The notes: generated by a model from the letters alone, not told the origin. Numbered from the stretch's first letter, positions 53,022 to 61,635 are shown. The stretch: 64,000 nucleotides of DNA from Nitrospira sp. (GCA_024760545.1 CP060501.1:1091501-1155500); one strand, 5' to 3'. Made by a program: numbers and translations.

Positions 53022-54680
53022 ATGAAACCGTTTCTTGTCACGGTAGATGACGATCCCGAAGTTTCACGTGCGGTCGAGCGCGACCTCCGCCGCAACTATG
53101 GTGAACAGTACCGAGTCCTCCGTGCTGAATCGGGAGCCGACGCGCTCGCCTCACTGAAACAGCTCAAACTCCGAAATGAGGCGGTTGCCTTGTTTTTGGT
53201 GGATCAGCGGATGCCTCAGATGACGGGAGTTGAATTTCTCGCACAGGCCATCCCGCTCTACCCCAACGCGAAGCGAGCCTTACTGACCGCCTATGCCGAT
53301 ACAGATGCGGCCATTCGAGCGATTAATGACGCGCAAGTCGATTACTATTTGCTGAAGCCATGGCACCCTCCGGAGGAACGCTTGTATCCGGTCATCGACG
53401 ACCTCTTGGACGACTGGCATGCCTCGTTCAAGGCCCCGTTCCAAGGAATCCGGGTGTTGGGCCACCGCTGGTCGCCTCACACGCATCAGATCAAGGAATT
53501 CCTGGCGAGAAATCAGGTTCCCTATCAGTGGCTGGATGTCGAGAAGGAGACCGAAGCGGAGTCTCTGCTTCAGTCCGTCCATGCCGGCCACGATCAACTC
53601 CCGGTGGTCGTGTTCCCCGACGGATCGTTCCTGATTCATCCGACCACGCTCCAGGTGGCGGAGAAAGTCGGCTTTCGGATGAAAGCCGAACAACCCCTCT
53701 ATGACCTCATCGTCATTGGAGCCGGACCAGCCGGATTAGCCGCCGCCGTCTATGGCGGATCCGAAGGGCTCAAGACGGTACTGATCGAACGTGAAGCACC
53801 GGGTGGGCAGGCCGGCATGAGCTCTCGGATTGAGAATTACCTGGGCTTCCCAGCCGGTCTCAGCGGCCAGGATCTCGCGCGACGCGCCTTGACGCAAGCG
53901 CAACGCTTCGGCGTCGAATTGCTGAATCCGCAGGAAGCCGTCAGTGTGCGTGTGGCCGGCCCAGCGCGGATCGTCGCGCTTGCCGATGGCAGCGAGCTCA
54001 ACGGAAAAACCGTCCTCATTACAACCGGTGTTTCCTATCGCACGCTGAACGTACCGGGAATGGCTCAGCTGACCGGTGCGGGGATCTATTATGGTGCCGG
54101 GATGACGGAAGCGTTTTCGTCAAAGGGGGAGGATGTCTATATCATCGGCGGCGCGAATTCAGCCGGCCAGGCGGCCGTATACTTTGCGCGCCATGCCCGT
54201 CAGGTAACGATGCTGGTCCGTGGCGACTCACTGACCGCCACAATGTCCTATTACCTGATCGAGCGCCTCAAGGAAACGCCGAACATCGTCGTCGAAACCA
54301 GCGTGGAGGTGACCGAGGTCCAAGGCACGTCCCGGCTCGAGTCGCTGGTTCTCCAACATGCCAAGACCAAAGACTGCCGCACGGTGCCGGCACAGTCCCT
54401 GTTCATTCTCATCGGCGCCCAACCGCATACCGACTGGCTAGGAGAAAGCGTCCTCCGCGATGAACACGGGTTTATCTTATCCGGTCCGGATTTAGTGCGG
54501 GACGGCTGTTTGCCCCCGACCTGGCCGCTCGAGCGAGCGCCGTACTTATTCGAAACCAGTGTGCCGGGAATCTTCGTGGCAGGCGATGCGCGACATGGCT
54601 CGATCAAGCGGGTCGCATCCGGGGTCGGTGAAGGCACTATCGCAGAAAAGATGATCGAGCGCTATCTGGATGAAGTTTAG
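53022..54680 (+). CDS. response regulator-glutaredoxin-like-thioredoxin reductase-like fusion
   Basis: Three parts. A receiver domain (1-125) has D9/D10/D11, phospho-acceptor D61 and K112. A glutaredoxin-fold segment (about 142-222) reads GHRWSPHTHQIKEFL, where a CxxC would be expected but none occurs. A thioredoxin-reductase-like FAD/NAD domain starts at DLIVIGAGPAGLAAAVYGG. The TrxR redox Cys pair is also missing: residues 356-361 read IYYGAG where CATC normally lies. It therefore probably binds FAD and NAD(P)H but cannot reduce thioredoxin by the standard route. It may be a phospho-regulated redox sensor or a different reductase. Confidence 0.88.
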   Translation: MKPFLVTVDDDPEVSRAVERDLRRNYGEQYRVLRAESGADALASLKQLKLRNEAVALFLVDQRMPQMTGVEFLAQAIPLYPNAKRALLTAYADTDAAIRAINDAQVDYYLLKPWHPPEERLYPVIDDLLDDWHASFKAPFQGIRVLGHRWSPHTHQIKEFLARNQVPYQWLDVEKETEAESLLQSVHAGHDQLPVVVFPDGSFLIHPTTLQVAEKVGFRMKAEQPLYDLIVIGAGPAGLAAAVYGGSEGLKTVLIEREAPGGQAGMSSRIENYLGFPAGLSGQDLARRALTQAQRFGVELLNPQEAVSVRVAGPARIVALADGSELNGKTVLITTGVSYRTLNVPGMAQLTGAGIYYGAGMTEAFSSKGEDVYIIGGANSAGQAAVYFARHARQVTMLVRGDSLTATMSYYLIERLKETPNIVVETSVEVTEVQGTSRLESLVLQHAKTKDCRTVPAQSLFILIGAQPHTDWLGESVLRDEHGFILSGPDLVRDGCLPPTWPLERAPYLFETSVPGIFVAGDARHGSIKRVASGVGEGTIAEKMIERYLDEV

Positions 54681-54691
54681 GAGGGGGCGCC

Positions 54692-55240
54692 ATGGCCAAG
54701 GACCCTGTTCATGCGCCGGCATTCGTCATCACGGAACATGATCACTCGGAGGGGGATGGTGCGGCTCGAATCACGCTCGTGGAATATGGCGACTTCGAAT
54801 GCCCATATAGTCGAGAAGCGGTCAAGACCGTTCAGATTCTACAGCGCGACTTCGGCCATGACTTCCGATTCGTGTTCCGGCATTTTCCGCTGGCGCACAA
54901 GCATCCTCATGCCGTACAGGCCGCCGAGGCCGCGGAAGCAGCCGCCGCACAAGGGAAGTTTTGGCCAATGTATGCCATGTTGTTTGCCCACCAATGGGAA
55001 CTTGAATATCGTGATCTCATGGACTATGCGGGCCAGCTCGAACTCGATAGAGTTCTATTCGGCGAGGGCCTAAAGCAACATCGCTATCTCGATCGCGTCC
55101 GCGCGGACGCGGCCTCGGGTCATCAGTACGGAGTGACGGGAACGCCGACGTTTTTTGTCAATGGCCATCGGCAGGATGGAGCGGACGACGTGCATGCGTT
55201 GTCGGTCGCCATCCGCAAAACGCTCGGCGCATCAGCCTAA
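54692..55240 (+). CDS. cytoplasmic DsbA/thioredoxin-like protein with monothiol CPYS
   Basis: 182 residues of the Thioredoxin_4/DsbA-like fold. The active site is CPYS (C37, in EYGDFECPYSREA), so the resolving Cys is replaced by Ser. Cis-Pro is in VTGTPTFFVNG. No signal peptide, hence cytoplasmic. GGAGG precedes ATG 54692. It follows the TrxR-like fusion by 11 bases and may be its protein partner, transferring oxidation by a monothiol, glutathionylation-like chemistry; this is inference. Confidence 0.82.
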   Translation: MAKDPVHAPAFVITEHDHSEGDGAARITLVEYGDFECPYSREAVKTVQILQRDFGHDFRFVFRHFPLAHKHPHAVQAAEAAEAAAAQGKFWPMYAMLFAHQWELEYRDLMDYAGQLELDRVLFGEGLKQHRYLDRVRADAASGHQYGVTGTPTFFVNGHRQDGADDVHALSVAIRKTLGASA

Positions 55241-55244
55241 CGCC

Positions 55245-56219
55245 ATGCAGCAGGCGCTCGAATTTCTGCTTTCTCACATCGAGATCGTGGTGTTCCTGAC
55301 CGTCCTTGCCGAGCAGATCGGCCTTCCAATCCCCGCCGTCCCGGTCTTGCTCGCCGCCGGAGCCGTCGCAGCGGAAGGGGAAGCACATCTCGCCGTGCTG
55401 ACCGGCCTCTCCGTTGCCGCATGCCTGCTGGGTGATATGGTCTGGTTCGAACTCGGCCTCCATCGCGGACGGCAGACCCTCAGCCTGTTGTGCCGGATTG
55501 CGCTTGAGCCCGACGCCTGCGTCAGACGCACAGAGAATCTTTTTGTCAGGCATGGGATCCGTGCGCTGATCCTGGCCAAGTTCATCCCGGGGTTGAGCAC
55601 GCTGGCGCCCGCGTTGGCAGGCCTCTTCAAAGTCTCGATAGGGCGGTTCTTGCTCTTTAACGGCGCCGGATCGCTGCTCTGGAGCTTTCTGTTTCTTTTT
55701 CTCGGCTATATCTTAAGCGAACAGATCAGCTATCTAGCCGAACAGGTCATGCGGCTCGGGAAAACGGCTGGAATTCTGCTTGCTGTCATCCTTGGCGGAT
55801 ACGTGCTCTATAAGTATCTCCACCGGCAAAAACTGCTGCGGGACCTGCGAGTGGCTCGCATCAGCCCATCGGAGCTCAAGCAACTCATGGACGATGGTCA
55901 TTCGTTGTCCATCGTGGATTTGCGGGGCATCGAGGACCATGTGGCCGATCCCTATACCATCCCGGGCGCCTTGCGAATCTCCGCCGAAGAGCTCGAGCAA
56001 CGCCATGACGACATCCCACGGGACCGGGACGTCATTTTGTTCTGCGCCTGTCCAAACGAAGCGACGTCCGCGAGGATGGCATTGATGCTGAGACGAAAAG
56101 GGGTGACCCGTGTCCGGCCGCTCGTGGGCGGCATCGACGCCTGGCGTGAGTTGGCCTATCCGCTTGAGATAGACGATTCCAAAGTCGGTGTTGTGGTGAC
56201 TACGGAAATACGAACCTGA
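55245..56219 (+). CDS. DedA-family membrane protein fused to a rhodanese domain
   Basis: The N-terminal DedA/VTT domain (residues ~1-200; FLTVLAEQIGLPIPAVPVLLAAGA, ILAKFIPGLSTLAPALAG) has membrane spans and re-entrant helices. A C-terminal rhodanese-like domain (from about 220; LSIVDLRGIEDHVADPYTIPGAL) follows, with Cys in DVILFCACPNEATSARMA. DedA proteins flip polyprenyl phosphates or phospholipids. The fused rhodanese suggests sulfur or redox sensing. ATG 55245 lies 4 bases after the previous stop. It ends the four-gene unit. Confidence 0.87.
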   Translation: MQQALEFLLSHIEIVVFLTVLAEQIGLPIPAVPVLLAAGAVAAEGEAHLAVLTGLSVAACLLGDMVWFELGLHRGRQTLSLLCRIALEPDACVRRTENLFVRHGIRALILAKFIPGLSTLAPALAGLFKVSIGRFLLFNGAGSLLWSFLFLFLGYILSEQISYLAEQVMRLGKTAGILLAVILGGYVLYKYLHRQKLLRDLRVARISPSELKQLMDDGHSLSIVDLRGIEDHVADPYTIPGALRISAEELEQRHDDIPRDRDVILFCACPNEATSARMALMLRRKGVTRVRPLVGGIDAWRELAYPLEIDDSKVGVVVTTEIRT

Positions 56220-56439
56220 TCAGATTGCTCCCTCAGTGATTTTGTCTCATCGCTGTAACGTCCACGTTCCGTCACTCGCGATGCTCTTCCTTATCGGACT
56301 CTCACCGCACTTCTCCTGGATCACGAGTTCATCGATAACCTCAATGCGCGTTCACCTTTTGTCATGCCCCTGTAACATCGGCGTAATTCGAGTTTAACGC
56401 CATAGTGTCATAGTGACGCCTGAACAAGGAGGTCACACC

Positions 56440-56667
56440 ATGATGTTGTCAGAAGATAATGGGCGGCCTATTTATCCGGCCGATCTTCCTGTGACACAGG
56501 CCCTTCGCGCGACACATCGCTCCCCGAGCTGGAAGTTGTTTGACGGGTGGCGCCCACGGCGTAAGAACCGGCAGGCCGGCCTGCTCGGCAGCGGGACGAG
56601 GAGAGGACAAGCGTTGTTAAAGAGGCTGGCGCAACGAGAGGGCACTAATCTGGCGAGAAATCACTAG
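56440..56667 (+). CDS. small basic hypothetical protein
   Basis: About 75 residues, Arg/Lys-rich (WRPRRKNRQAGLLG, GTRRGQALLKRLAQRE), no signal or span. AAGGAGG lies 7 bases before ATG 56440, strong evidence that it is translated. I recognise no family. A hairpin at 56722-56763 follows it. Possibly a nucleic-acid-associated or short stress protein; unproven. Confidence 0.5.
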   Translation: MMLSEDNGRPIYPADLPVTQALRATHRSPSWKLFDGWRPRRKNRQAGLLGSGTRRGQALLKRLAQREGTNLARNH

Positions 56668-56721
56668 CCGAGGCGTTCGGCTCTCGGCCTTGCAATGGGT
56701 TCCATTGACGCAGTGTGTGCT

Positions 56722-56763
56722 CCAATGAGGCAACGGATGAATAAAAGCCGTTGCCTCACTTGG
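56722..56763. terminator. bidirectional hairpin between convergent genes
   Basis: TGAGGCAACGG (56726-56736) and CCGTTGCCTCA (56748-56758) form a perfect 11-bp stem, extended by CCAA/TTGG. It lies between the small basic protein and the Rh50 gene, which converge. No strong U-run. Confidence 0.6.
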
Positions 56764-56840
56764 AAAACACAGGGTAACGGCCTCTCCCGCTTCACCTACC
56801 GGCAGTCTCGTGACAAGCTGCCAAATGAGATGAAGCTGAG

Positions 56841-58145
56841 TTAGGCAATCGGTCTTGGTTCTTCCCTTCCGGAATGTATTTGTGCCGCCGTCCGAGTGAG
56901 CAGTGCCTTCTGCAGTGCCTCGATATCGGCCTTTGCTCCCAGCGCCAGCTCTTCAACCTTTCGTTCACTTTCCGGACCCGGCACATGGGAAAACTCATGG
57001 CTGTCTTCATAAGCCTGTTCCGTCGTGCCGGTCGCTCTGATCAGTGCACCGGTAATGAACCCTCCGATCAATGCGATCATCAGAGTAAGAGCGATTCCGG
57101 TCAGTTGTACACCGGCGACGCCGGGAACAACGAAGATCGCCGTGAGTCCACCCAGAAGCCCGGGCATCCCGTGTAGATTGTGCACGCCGCAGGTATCCAC
57201 AAGCTTGATCTTAGATTCCAGCATGGGCTGAATGAACACGTAGCCGATGACCGACAGGGTACCTGCGCAGACACCGATGGTGAACGCGCCTCCGGCCCCG
57301 ACGAGATTGCAGGTCGAGCCGATGGACACCCCACCGGCCAGTGCCGCATTGGCCATATCCACCATCGAAGTTTTTCCTTTATGGAAATAGGTGCTCAGAA
57401 AATACGTGGCGAGCGTCGCGCCGCTCAGGGCCAGGATCGTATTCACGATGGTTTGCGGCATTTGCTCGAACGGCACGATCGCCGTCGCAAAACTCGGCCA
57501 GAATAACCACAGCACCATTGACCCAAGCATGCCAAAACGATCAGACGTGGGATCGGACTCGATCGGCTGGCTCCGCTGTTGGGCGGTCGTAATGACCAGA
57601 GAGGCAGCTAACCCGAAATATGCGCCGAATGCATGAATGACGATCGATCCCGCGGAATCTTGAAACCCCTTCGTAAGCCCCGAGCCATTGTCCAACACCA
57701 GGTATTCGTTCAGCGCATAAATGGGCACCAGGAGCAGCGCGAGTATCGCATACTGAAACACGCGTAGCCTTCCAAGCACGGCCCCCATCGCGATCAGGGC
57801 GGTCGCCACGGAAAATTCGGCCAGCATCAGCGTTTCCACCGAATGCGCCTTCAACCCATGCCCGACCAGACCGTTGGCCCGTAGAAACATATACAGCGGC
57901 AATCCGGTCGCCACGACCAGATAGGTGCCCGTTGTTGCCCCGAATCCATACCTCCGGACGAACACCATGAGAAATCCGAATCCGACCACCAACATGGCCA
58001 GGATGTGGATCGAGTAATTGTACTGTGCGACCAGACGCGCTTCATTGATTCCGCCCGCGGGCTCTTCGGCGCTGACCCAGCCGGTGAGACACAAGAGAAA
58101 CAGGCTTGCTGCGCTCAGCACCTTCAAACAGAAGCTGTTCTGCAT
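56841..58145 (-). CDS. Rh-family (Rh50-type) ammonia channel
   Basis: 434 residues with an N-terminal signal-like segment and about 11 spans. It is Rh rather than Amt by several signatures: VGFGFLMVFVRRYGFGA near the N-terminus, SIVIHAFGAYFGLAAS (first pore His H171), MLGSMVLWLFWPSFATAI, MVDMANAALAGGVSIGSTC and DTCGVHNLHGMPGLLGG (H322, H325 region). Rh proteins conduct neutral NH3 (or facilitate NH3/CO2) and are typical of ammonia oxidisers such as Nitrosomonas; they have been reported for comammox clade A Nitrospira. ATG 58145 has AAGGAGG. Downstream of, and on the same strand as, the guanidinase-like gene. Confidence 0.9.
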   Translation of the reverse strand: MQNSFCLKVLSAASLFLLCLTGWVSAEEPAGGINEARLVAQYNYSIHILAMLVVGFGFLMVFVRRYGFGATTGTYLVVATGLPLYMFLRANGLVGHGLKAHSVETLMLAEFSVATALIAMGAVLGRLRVFQYAILALLLVPIYALNEYLVLDNGSGLTKGFQDSAGSIVIHAFGAYFGLAASLVITTAQQRSQPIESDPTSDRFGMLGSMVLWLFWPSFATAIVPFEQMPQTIVNTILALSGATLATYFLSTYFHKGKTSMVDMANAALAGGVSIGSTCNLVGAGGAFTIGVCAGTLSVIGYVFIQPMLESKIKLVDTCGVHNLHGMPGLLGGLTAIFVVPGVAGVQLTGIALTLMIALIGGFITGALIRATGTTEQAYEDSHEFSHVPGPESERKVEELALGAKADIEALQKALLTRTAAQIHSGREEPRPIA

Positions 58146-58191
58146 TGAGTCCTCCTTGGACAATAGGAGTAATGGGGGCTATTGGGGTCGC

Positions 58192-58222
58192 AGTGTACCC
58201 CACTTGCAAGCGCCCTTGTCAA
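58192..58222 (-). promoter_or_regulatory. candidate promoter of the Rh50 gene
   Basis: On the minus strand TTGACA (58217-58222) is followed after 19 bases by TACACT (58192-58197). The -35 is perfect; spacing is long. It would give the channel its own promoter in addition to read-through from the guanidinase gene. Confidence 0.4.
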
Positions 58223-58297
58223 ACCCCACCAAAGGTTTGTTCTAGGGGCTCCATCATCCGAGCAACGGTATCAATCAGTGAGGAGAGGGCTTTGCGG

Positions 58298-58405
58298 ATG
58301 GGGATCTGGAAGAAACTCCTGCAGTTGATTGACTATACCATTAGAAGCGGAAGAACTCTCTCGACACGTCCTGATCGTTATCCACGCCGGCCCATAAGCA
58401 ATTGA
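58298..58405 (+). CDS. possible 35-aa ORF between guanidinase and Rh50 genes
   Basis: A plus-strand frame starting MGIWKKLLQLIDYTIRS and ending RPISN, with GGAGAGG upstream at poor (~10 base) spacing. It runs antisense to the flanking genes and its end overlaps the terminator hairpin. Could be a small peptide or chance. Confidence 0.25.
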   Translation: MGIWKKLLQLIDYTIRSGRTLSTRPDRYPRRPISN

Positions 58406-58420
58406 TTTGCTTGGGCCGGC
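58386..58420 (-). terminator. hairpin after the guanidinase-like gene
   Basis: GCCGGCCC and GGGCCGGC (8 bp) plus AAGCAA/TTGCTT close a stem with a 2-base bulge, 13 bases past the stop codon at 58433. No U-run, so it may be an attenuator or RNA-stabilising stem. Confidence 0.5.
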
Positions 58421-58432
58421 TTGTCTCGTTCC

Positions 58433-59581
58433 TCACCGTTTCTTTCTCGCTGCCAGGTGTCCGGATCGCACCTGACATGCCAAGACATCGCAGATCACCC
58501 GCGTGGCCATGAGACTCGTGATCTCAGCAGCGTCGTAGGGCGGTGAACATTCCACGATCTCCATCCCTGCCAGCGGCTTCGCGTCCGCGATAATTTGGAG
58601 GAACTTCAAGACTTCGCGAGGTAAAAATCCCCCCGGCTCCGGCCAGCCTGTTCCGGGGACAAAGGCCGCATCCAAGCAATCCACGTCGAAACTGAGCCAG
58701 ACGGCATCGACCCCATCCCATGCCACCTCCAGCGCCTGTTTGGCGGCGTTCTCGATTCCCATCTCCACGCAATCCGTGACGGTCATAATGCTCGTTTGGC
58801 GATCACGGCCGCTCTTCACGCCCGGCCTCGGCGACTGCCAGCCACCGATCCCGATTTGCACCAGATTCTTGGCGGGAACGTTGGGGATATTCGTCGCGTG
58901 AAACCAAGGCGTCGTGTGCATGCGCTCATCGAGATCGGTATCCTGCGTGTCCACATGCCGGTCGAAATGGATGATGCCGAGCTTCTTACCGTTCAGATGC
59001 TGAGCCACTCCCCTCACCGTCGCGAAGCCCAACGAATGGTCTCCTCCCAACACCACGGGAAACGCGCCGCTGGAATAGACATGGCCGACCCCTTTGCTGA
59101 CTTGGTCGAATGTCTTTTCGATGTTGGCGGGGATGGTAAAGACGTCGCCGAGATCGCACATAGACATCGATTCTCGCAGATCCACGCCGAGTTCGAAGCT
59201 ATAGGTCCCGTACAACGCCGAGATCTTGCGAATACCCTGAGGTCCGAACCGGGTGCCGGAGCGGTAGGTCGTGCCGCCGTCGAACGGCGCACCGAGAATG
59301 GCGACGTCGTACTCGCCGCACTTCCGAACGTCTTCCACATAGGGCGACTTCACGAACGTGTTGATTCCGGCGAAATGCGGAAGCTCGCCACGGCTGAACG
59401 TGGGAATCCGGCGATCGACGATCGAATCAGCAGCGGGAAGACCCAATTGAAGGCCGCGCGCTATTTCCTCTTCGTGTTTGGTGGTCGGAAGCAGTGCTTC
59501 CGCCTCGACGGCATACTTTGCCTCAGGACCATATCGATCATGAAGGGGAACTTCGCCGCGATACTTTCGCTCCTTCGCCAT
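58433..59581 (-). CDS. ureohydrolase, guanidine hydrolase (GdmH)-like rather than agmatinase
   Basis: 382 residues; agmatinases are usually ~300. The extra length is an N-terminal extension of ~80 residues, as in the Ni2+-dependent guanidine hydrolase GdmH of Synechocystis (~390 residues). Ureohydrolase metal ligands are H182 (GGDHS), D207, H209 and D211 (HFDRHVDT), D299 and D301 (SFDVD). The segment DTQDTDLDERMHTTPWFHAT and the match FVPGTGWPEPGG are as I recall for GdmH-type proteins, which have Arg/Thr changes around the metal site. It would convert guanidine to urea and ammonium. AAGGAGG precedes ATG 59581. Agmatinase activity is the alternative. Confidence 0.8.
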   Translation of the reverse strand: MAKERKYRGEVPLHDRYGPEAKYAVEAEALLPTTKHEEEIARGLQLGLPAADSIVDRRIPTFSRGELPHFAGINTFVKSPYVEDVRKCGEYDVAILGAPFDGGTTYRSGTRFGPQGIRKISALYGTYSFELGVDLRESMSMCDLGDVFTIPANIEKTFDQVSKGVGHVYSSGAFPVVLGGDHSLGFATVRGVAQHLNGKKLGIIHFDRHVDTQDTDLDERMHTTPWFHATNIPNVPAKNLVQIGIGGWQSPRPGVKSGRDRQTSIMTVTDCVEMGIENAAKQALEVAWDGVDAVWLSFDVDCLDAAFVPGTGWPEPGGFLPREVLKFLQIIADAKPLAGMEIVECSPPYDAAEITSLMATRVICDVLACQVRSGHLAARKKR

Positions 59582-59845
59582 GAAGATACCTCCTTGCTGA
59601 GATGTTTCACACAAACAGAATGGACAGAATACCCATTTACATGGTGGAAATCAGCAACGAATTGCGCGTGCCCAACGTGAGGACCATTCATCGCTTGACG
59701 GAGATGATGTCCCATCCAGCGGACCATCATCACGGTCTCCCGCCGATAAACCTCCCGCGCTTTTTTCAACCATCGAGGCGATGACACACCGCTTTTTACG
59801 GCCCGCTAGACAGCAGTGCTGTCCCGAGTATAATGACAACAGTTC

Positions 59846-60817
59846 ATGTGTATGATCAGACTTCTGGCCCTGCTCCTCAGCCTCATATTGCCGTTCCCAT
59901 ATCCAACTTCCTCGTGGGCTGAAGCGGGTTATGAGGAGAGCCTCAAACAGTTGGCGGAAGGGGTGACAGAAAAATCCGCCAAAGCCAAAAAGCAGCGGCT
60001 CGCGATTCTCGACTTTACCGATTCCACCGGAGAGCCCACTCCGATAGGACGGTTCATTGCCGAGGAGCTCGGGACACAGATCATGGTGGGCGGGGAGCTA
60101 ACGGTGGTTGACCGCACGCTCACATACTCGACACTGAAAAAGCAGAACGTGGATCACTTCGACTCGGCTGATACGAAAGTCCTACGGCGCGCGGCCAAAG
60201 CGATACGCGCCGACGTATTTGTGAAGGGTATGGCAATCGAGACTCCCGAGGGCCTGCAGGTCTCCGTGAAGCTCATCAGCCCGTCGAACGCCCACCCGGT
60301 CGGCGCTGCGCGCGGAACCATTCCAAAAGCCGGTCCCCTGAGTGCCTTTTTCAAGAAGGAGGAGCCGGCGCCACAACCACTCGTGATCATCGAGAGTCCG
60401 AAAGAGTCGGCGCCGCCGGCTGGGCTCGGAACGCACCGGAACGAACACTACGAGTTGGTCGTGACTTCGATCGAAAAGCAGGACGGGCGAACGAAGGTGG
60501 ACGTGACCATAGAAAATCATTCTCCGCGCGATCTAAAACTCCTGTGTCACTTGCAGGACACACTGCTGAAGGACGATCATGGAACCGCCTGGCATCAAGG
60601 CGTCGAGGAGAATCGGGAAGGACTCTGTACGCGCGGGCTTGAACTCTTCTCTCGCCGAAAGGAACGGACTGTGCTCACGTTCACCGGCTCTCCGCATGTC
60701 TCGGTCGCTCAGTTCACGTTGCACTTCCACGAGAAATTGCCGAGACGGGACGCTTCCTTCGTGATCGATGGGCTAAAAGTCGGATCATCGTCAGAACCAG
60801 CGCAAGCTGTACCGTAG
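59846..60817 (+). CDS. exported FlgO-like / CsgG-like protein
   Basis: 323 residues: a signal peptide (MIRLLALLLSLILPF, cleaved near SWA), then an alpha/beta domain of the FlgO type (RLAILDFTDSTGEPTPIGRFIAEELGTQIM, ELTVVDRTLTYSTLKKQNV, AKAIRADVFVKGMAIETPEG), and a C-terminal beta domain (from YELVVTSIEKQDGRTKVDV). FlgO proteins are outer-membrane components near the flagellum; no flagellar genes are present here, so a generic envelope role is likely. ATG 59846 or ATG 59852. Divergent from the guanidinase gene; 7 bases upstream of thiD. Confidence 0.75.
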   Translation: MCMIRLLALLLSLILPFPYPTSSWAEAGYEESLKQLAEGVTEKSAKAKKQRLAILDFTDSTGEPTPIGRFIAEELGTQIMVGGELTVVDRTLTYSTLKKQNVDHFDSADTKVLRRAAKAIRADVFVKGMAIETPEGLQVSVKLISPSNAHPVGAARGTIPKAGPLSAFFKKEEPAPQPLVIIESPKESAPPAGLGTHRNEHYELVVTSIEKQDGRTKVDVTIENHSPRDLKLLCHLQDTLLKDDHGTAWHQGVEENREGLCTRGLELFSRRKERTVLTFTGSPHVSVAQFTLHFHEKLPRRDASFVIDGLKVGSSSEPAQAVP

Positions 60818-60824
60818 AGGGTAT

Positions 60825-61625
60825 ATGTCGAATACGTTAAAACAAGTGCTGACCATTGCTGGTTCAGACTCCGGAGGAGGAGCGGGAATCCAAGCCGACA
60901 TCAAAGCCATGTCCGCCAACGGCGTCTTCGCCATGTCGGTGATTACAGCCATCACGGCTCAGAACACCGAAGAAGTGACGGATATCTTCGAACTGCCGTC
61001 CGCAATCATCGCGGCTCAGATCGACGCGATCTTCGATGATTTCGAGGTCGCCGCCGTGAAGACCGGGATGTTGTCTTCTGCTGCCGTCGTCGACGTCATC
61101 GTGAAAATGCTGACCCCCCAACACGTGGCCAATCTGGTTGTCGATCCGGTGATGATTTCCAAGAGCGGCCATCCTCTTTTGAGACCGGATGCAGTCGAGG
61201 CCGTCAAGACGACACTGCTTCCGCTCGCCTTGGTCGTGACCCCGAACGTGCATGAGGCACAACAACTTTCCGGGATCGAAATTACATCTTTGGCGGACGC
61301 CCGGCGAGCGGCCAAGGTGATTCATGGCTTCGGCTGCAAGCATGTGCTGATCAAAGGCGGTCATCTCCTCAATGAACGGGCAACCGATCTGCTCTATGAC
61401 GGGAGATTTTTCAACGTCCTGAAGGGGGAGTTCATTGAGACCCGACATACCCATGGCACAGGGTGTACGTTCGCCTCCGCATTGGCCGCTCATCTTGCCC
61501 AAGGGCGGTCCGTCTTAGACGCGGCGCAGACCGCGAAGTCCTACGTCACCGAGGCGATCCGGCATGGATTAGCGATCGGCCATGGCCAAGGCCCGACCGA
61601 TCATTTTTATTTCCTGGAGCGATAG
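60825..61625 (+). CDS. thiD: hydroxymethylpyrimidine/phosphomethylpyrimidine kinase ThiD
   Basis: 266 residues of the ribokinase fold. The N-terminal motif LTIAGSDSGGGAGIQADIKAM and the C-terminal HTHGTGCTFASALAAHLAQG (anion hole/catalytic Asp region as in ThiD) are diagnostic. It phosphorylates HMP to HMP-PP for thiamine synthesis. A GAGGG site precedes ATG 60825. Follows the FlgO-like gene by 7 bases, probably cotranscribed. No other thi gene or TPP riboswitch is in the window. Confidence 0.93.
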   Translation: MSNTLKQVLTIAGSDSGGGAGIQADIKAMSANGVFAMSVITAITAQNTEEVTDIFELPSAIIAAQIDAIFDDFEVAAVKTGMLSSAAVVDVIVKMLTPQHVANLVVDPVMISKSGHPLLRPDAVEAVKTTLLPLALVVTPNVHEAQQLSGIEITSLADARRAAKVIHGFGCKHVLIKGGHLLNERATDLLYDGRFFNVLKGEFIETRHTHGTGCTFASALAAHLAQGRSVLDAAQTAKSYVTEAIRHGLAIGHGQGPTDHFYFLER

Positions 61626-61635
61626 GTTCAGGACA

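Noticed and set aside
58433-59581. Agmatinase (speB) annotation for the ureohydrolase
   Set aside because: Length, N-terminal extension and changes around the metal site favour the guanidine hydrolase group; not excluded.
59582-59845. Guanidine-I (ykkC) riboswitch in front of the guanidinase-like gene
   Set aside because: TCTAGCGGGCCG and GGCGGGAGA look vaguely like parts of it, but the conserved ACTGGTCCGAGAG and GCCCGGGAGA blocks are missing; no guanidine-II or III structure was seen either.
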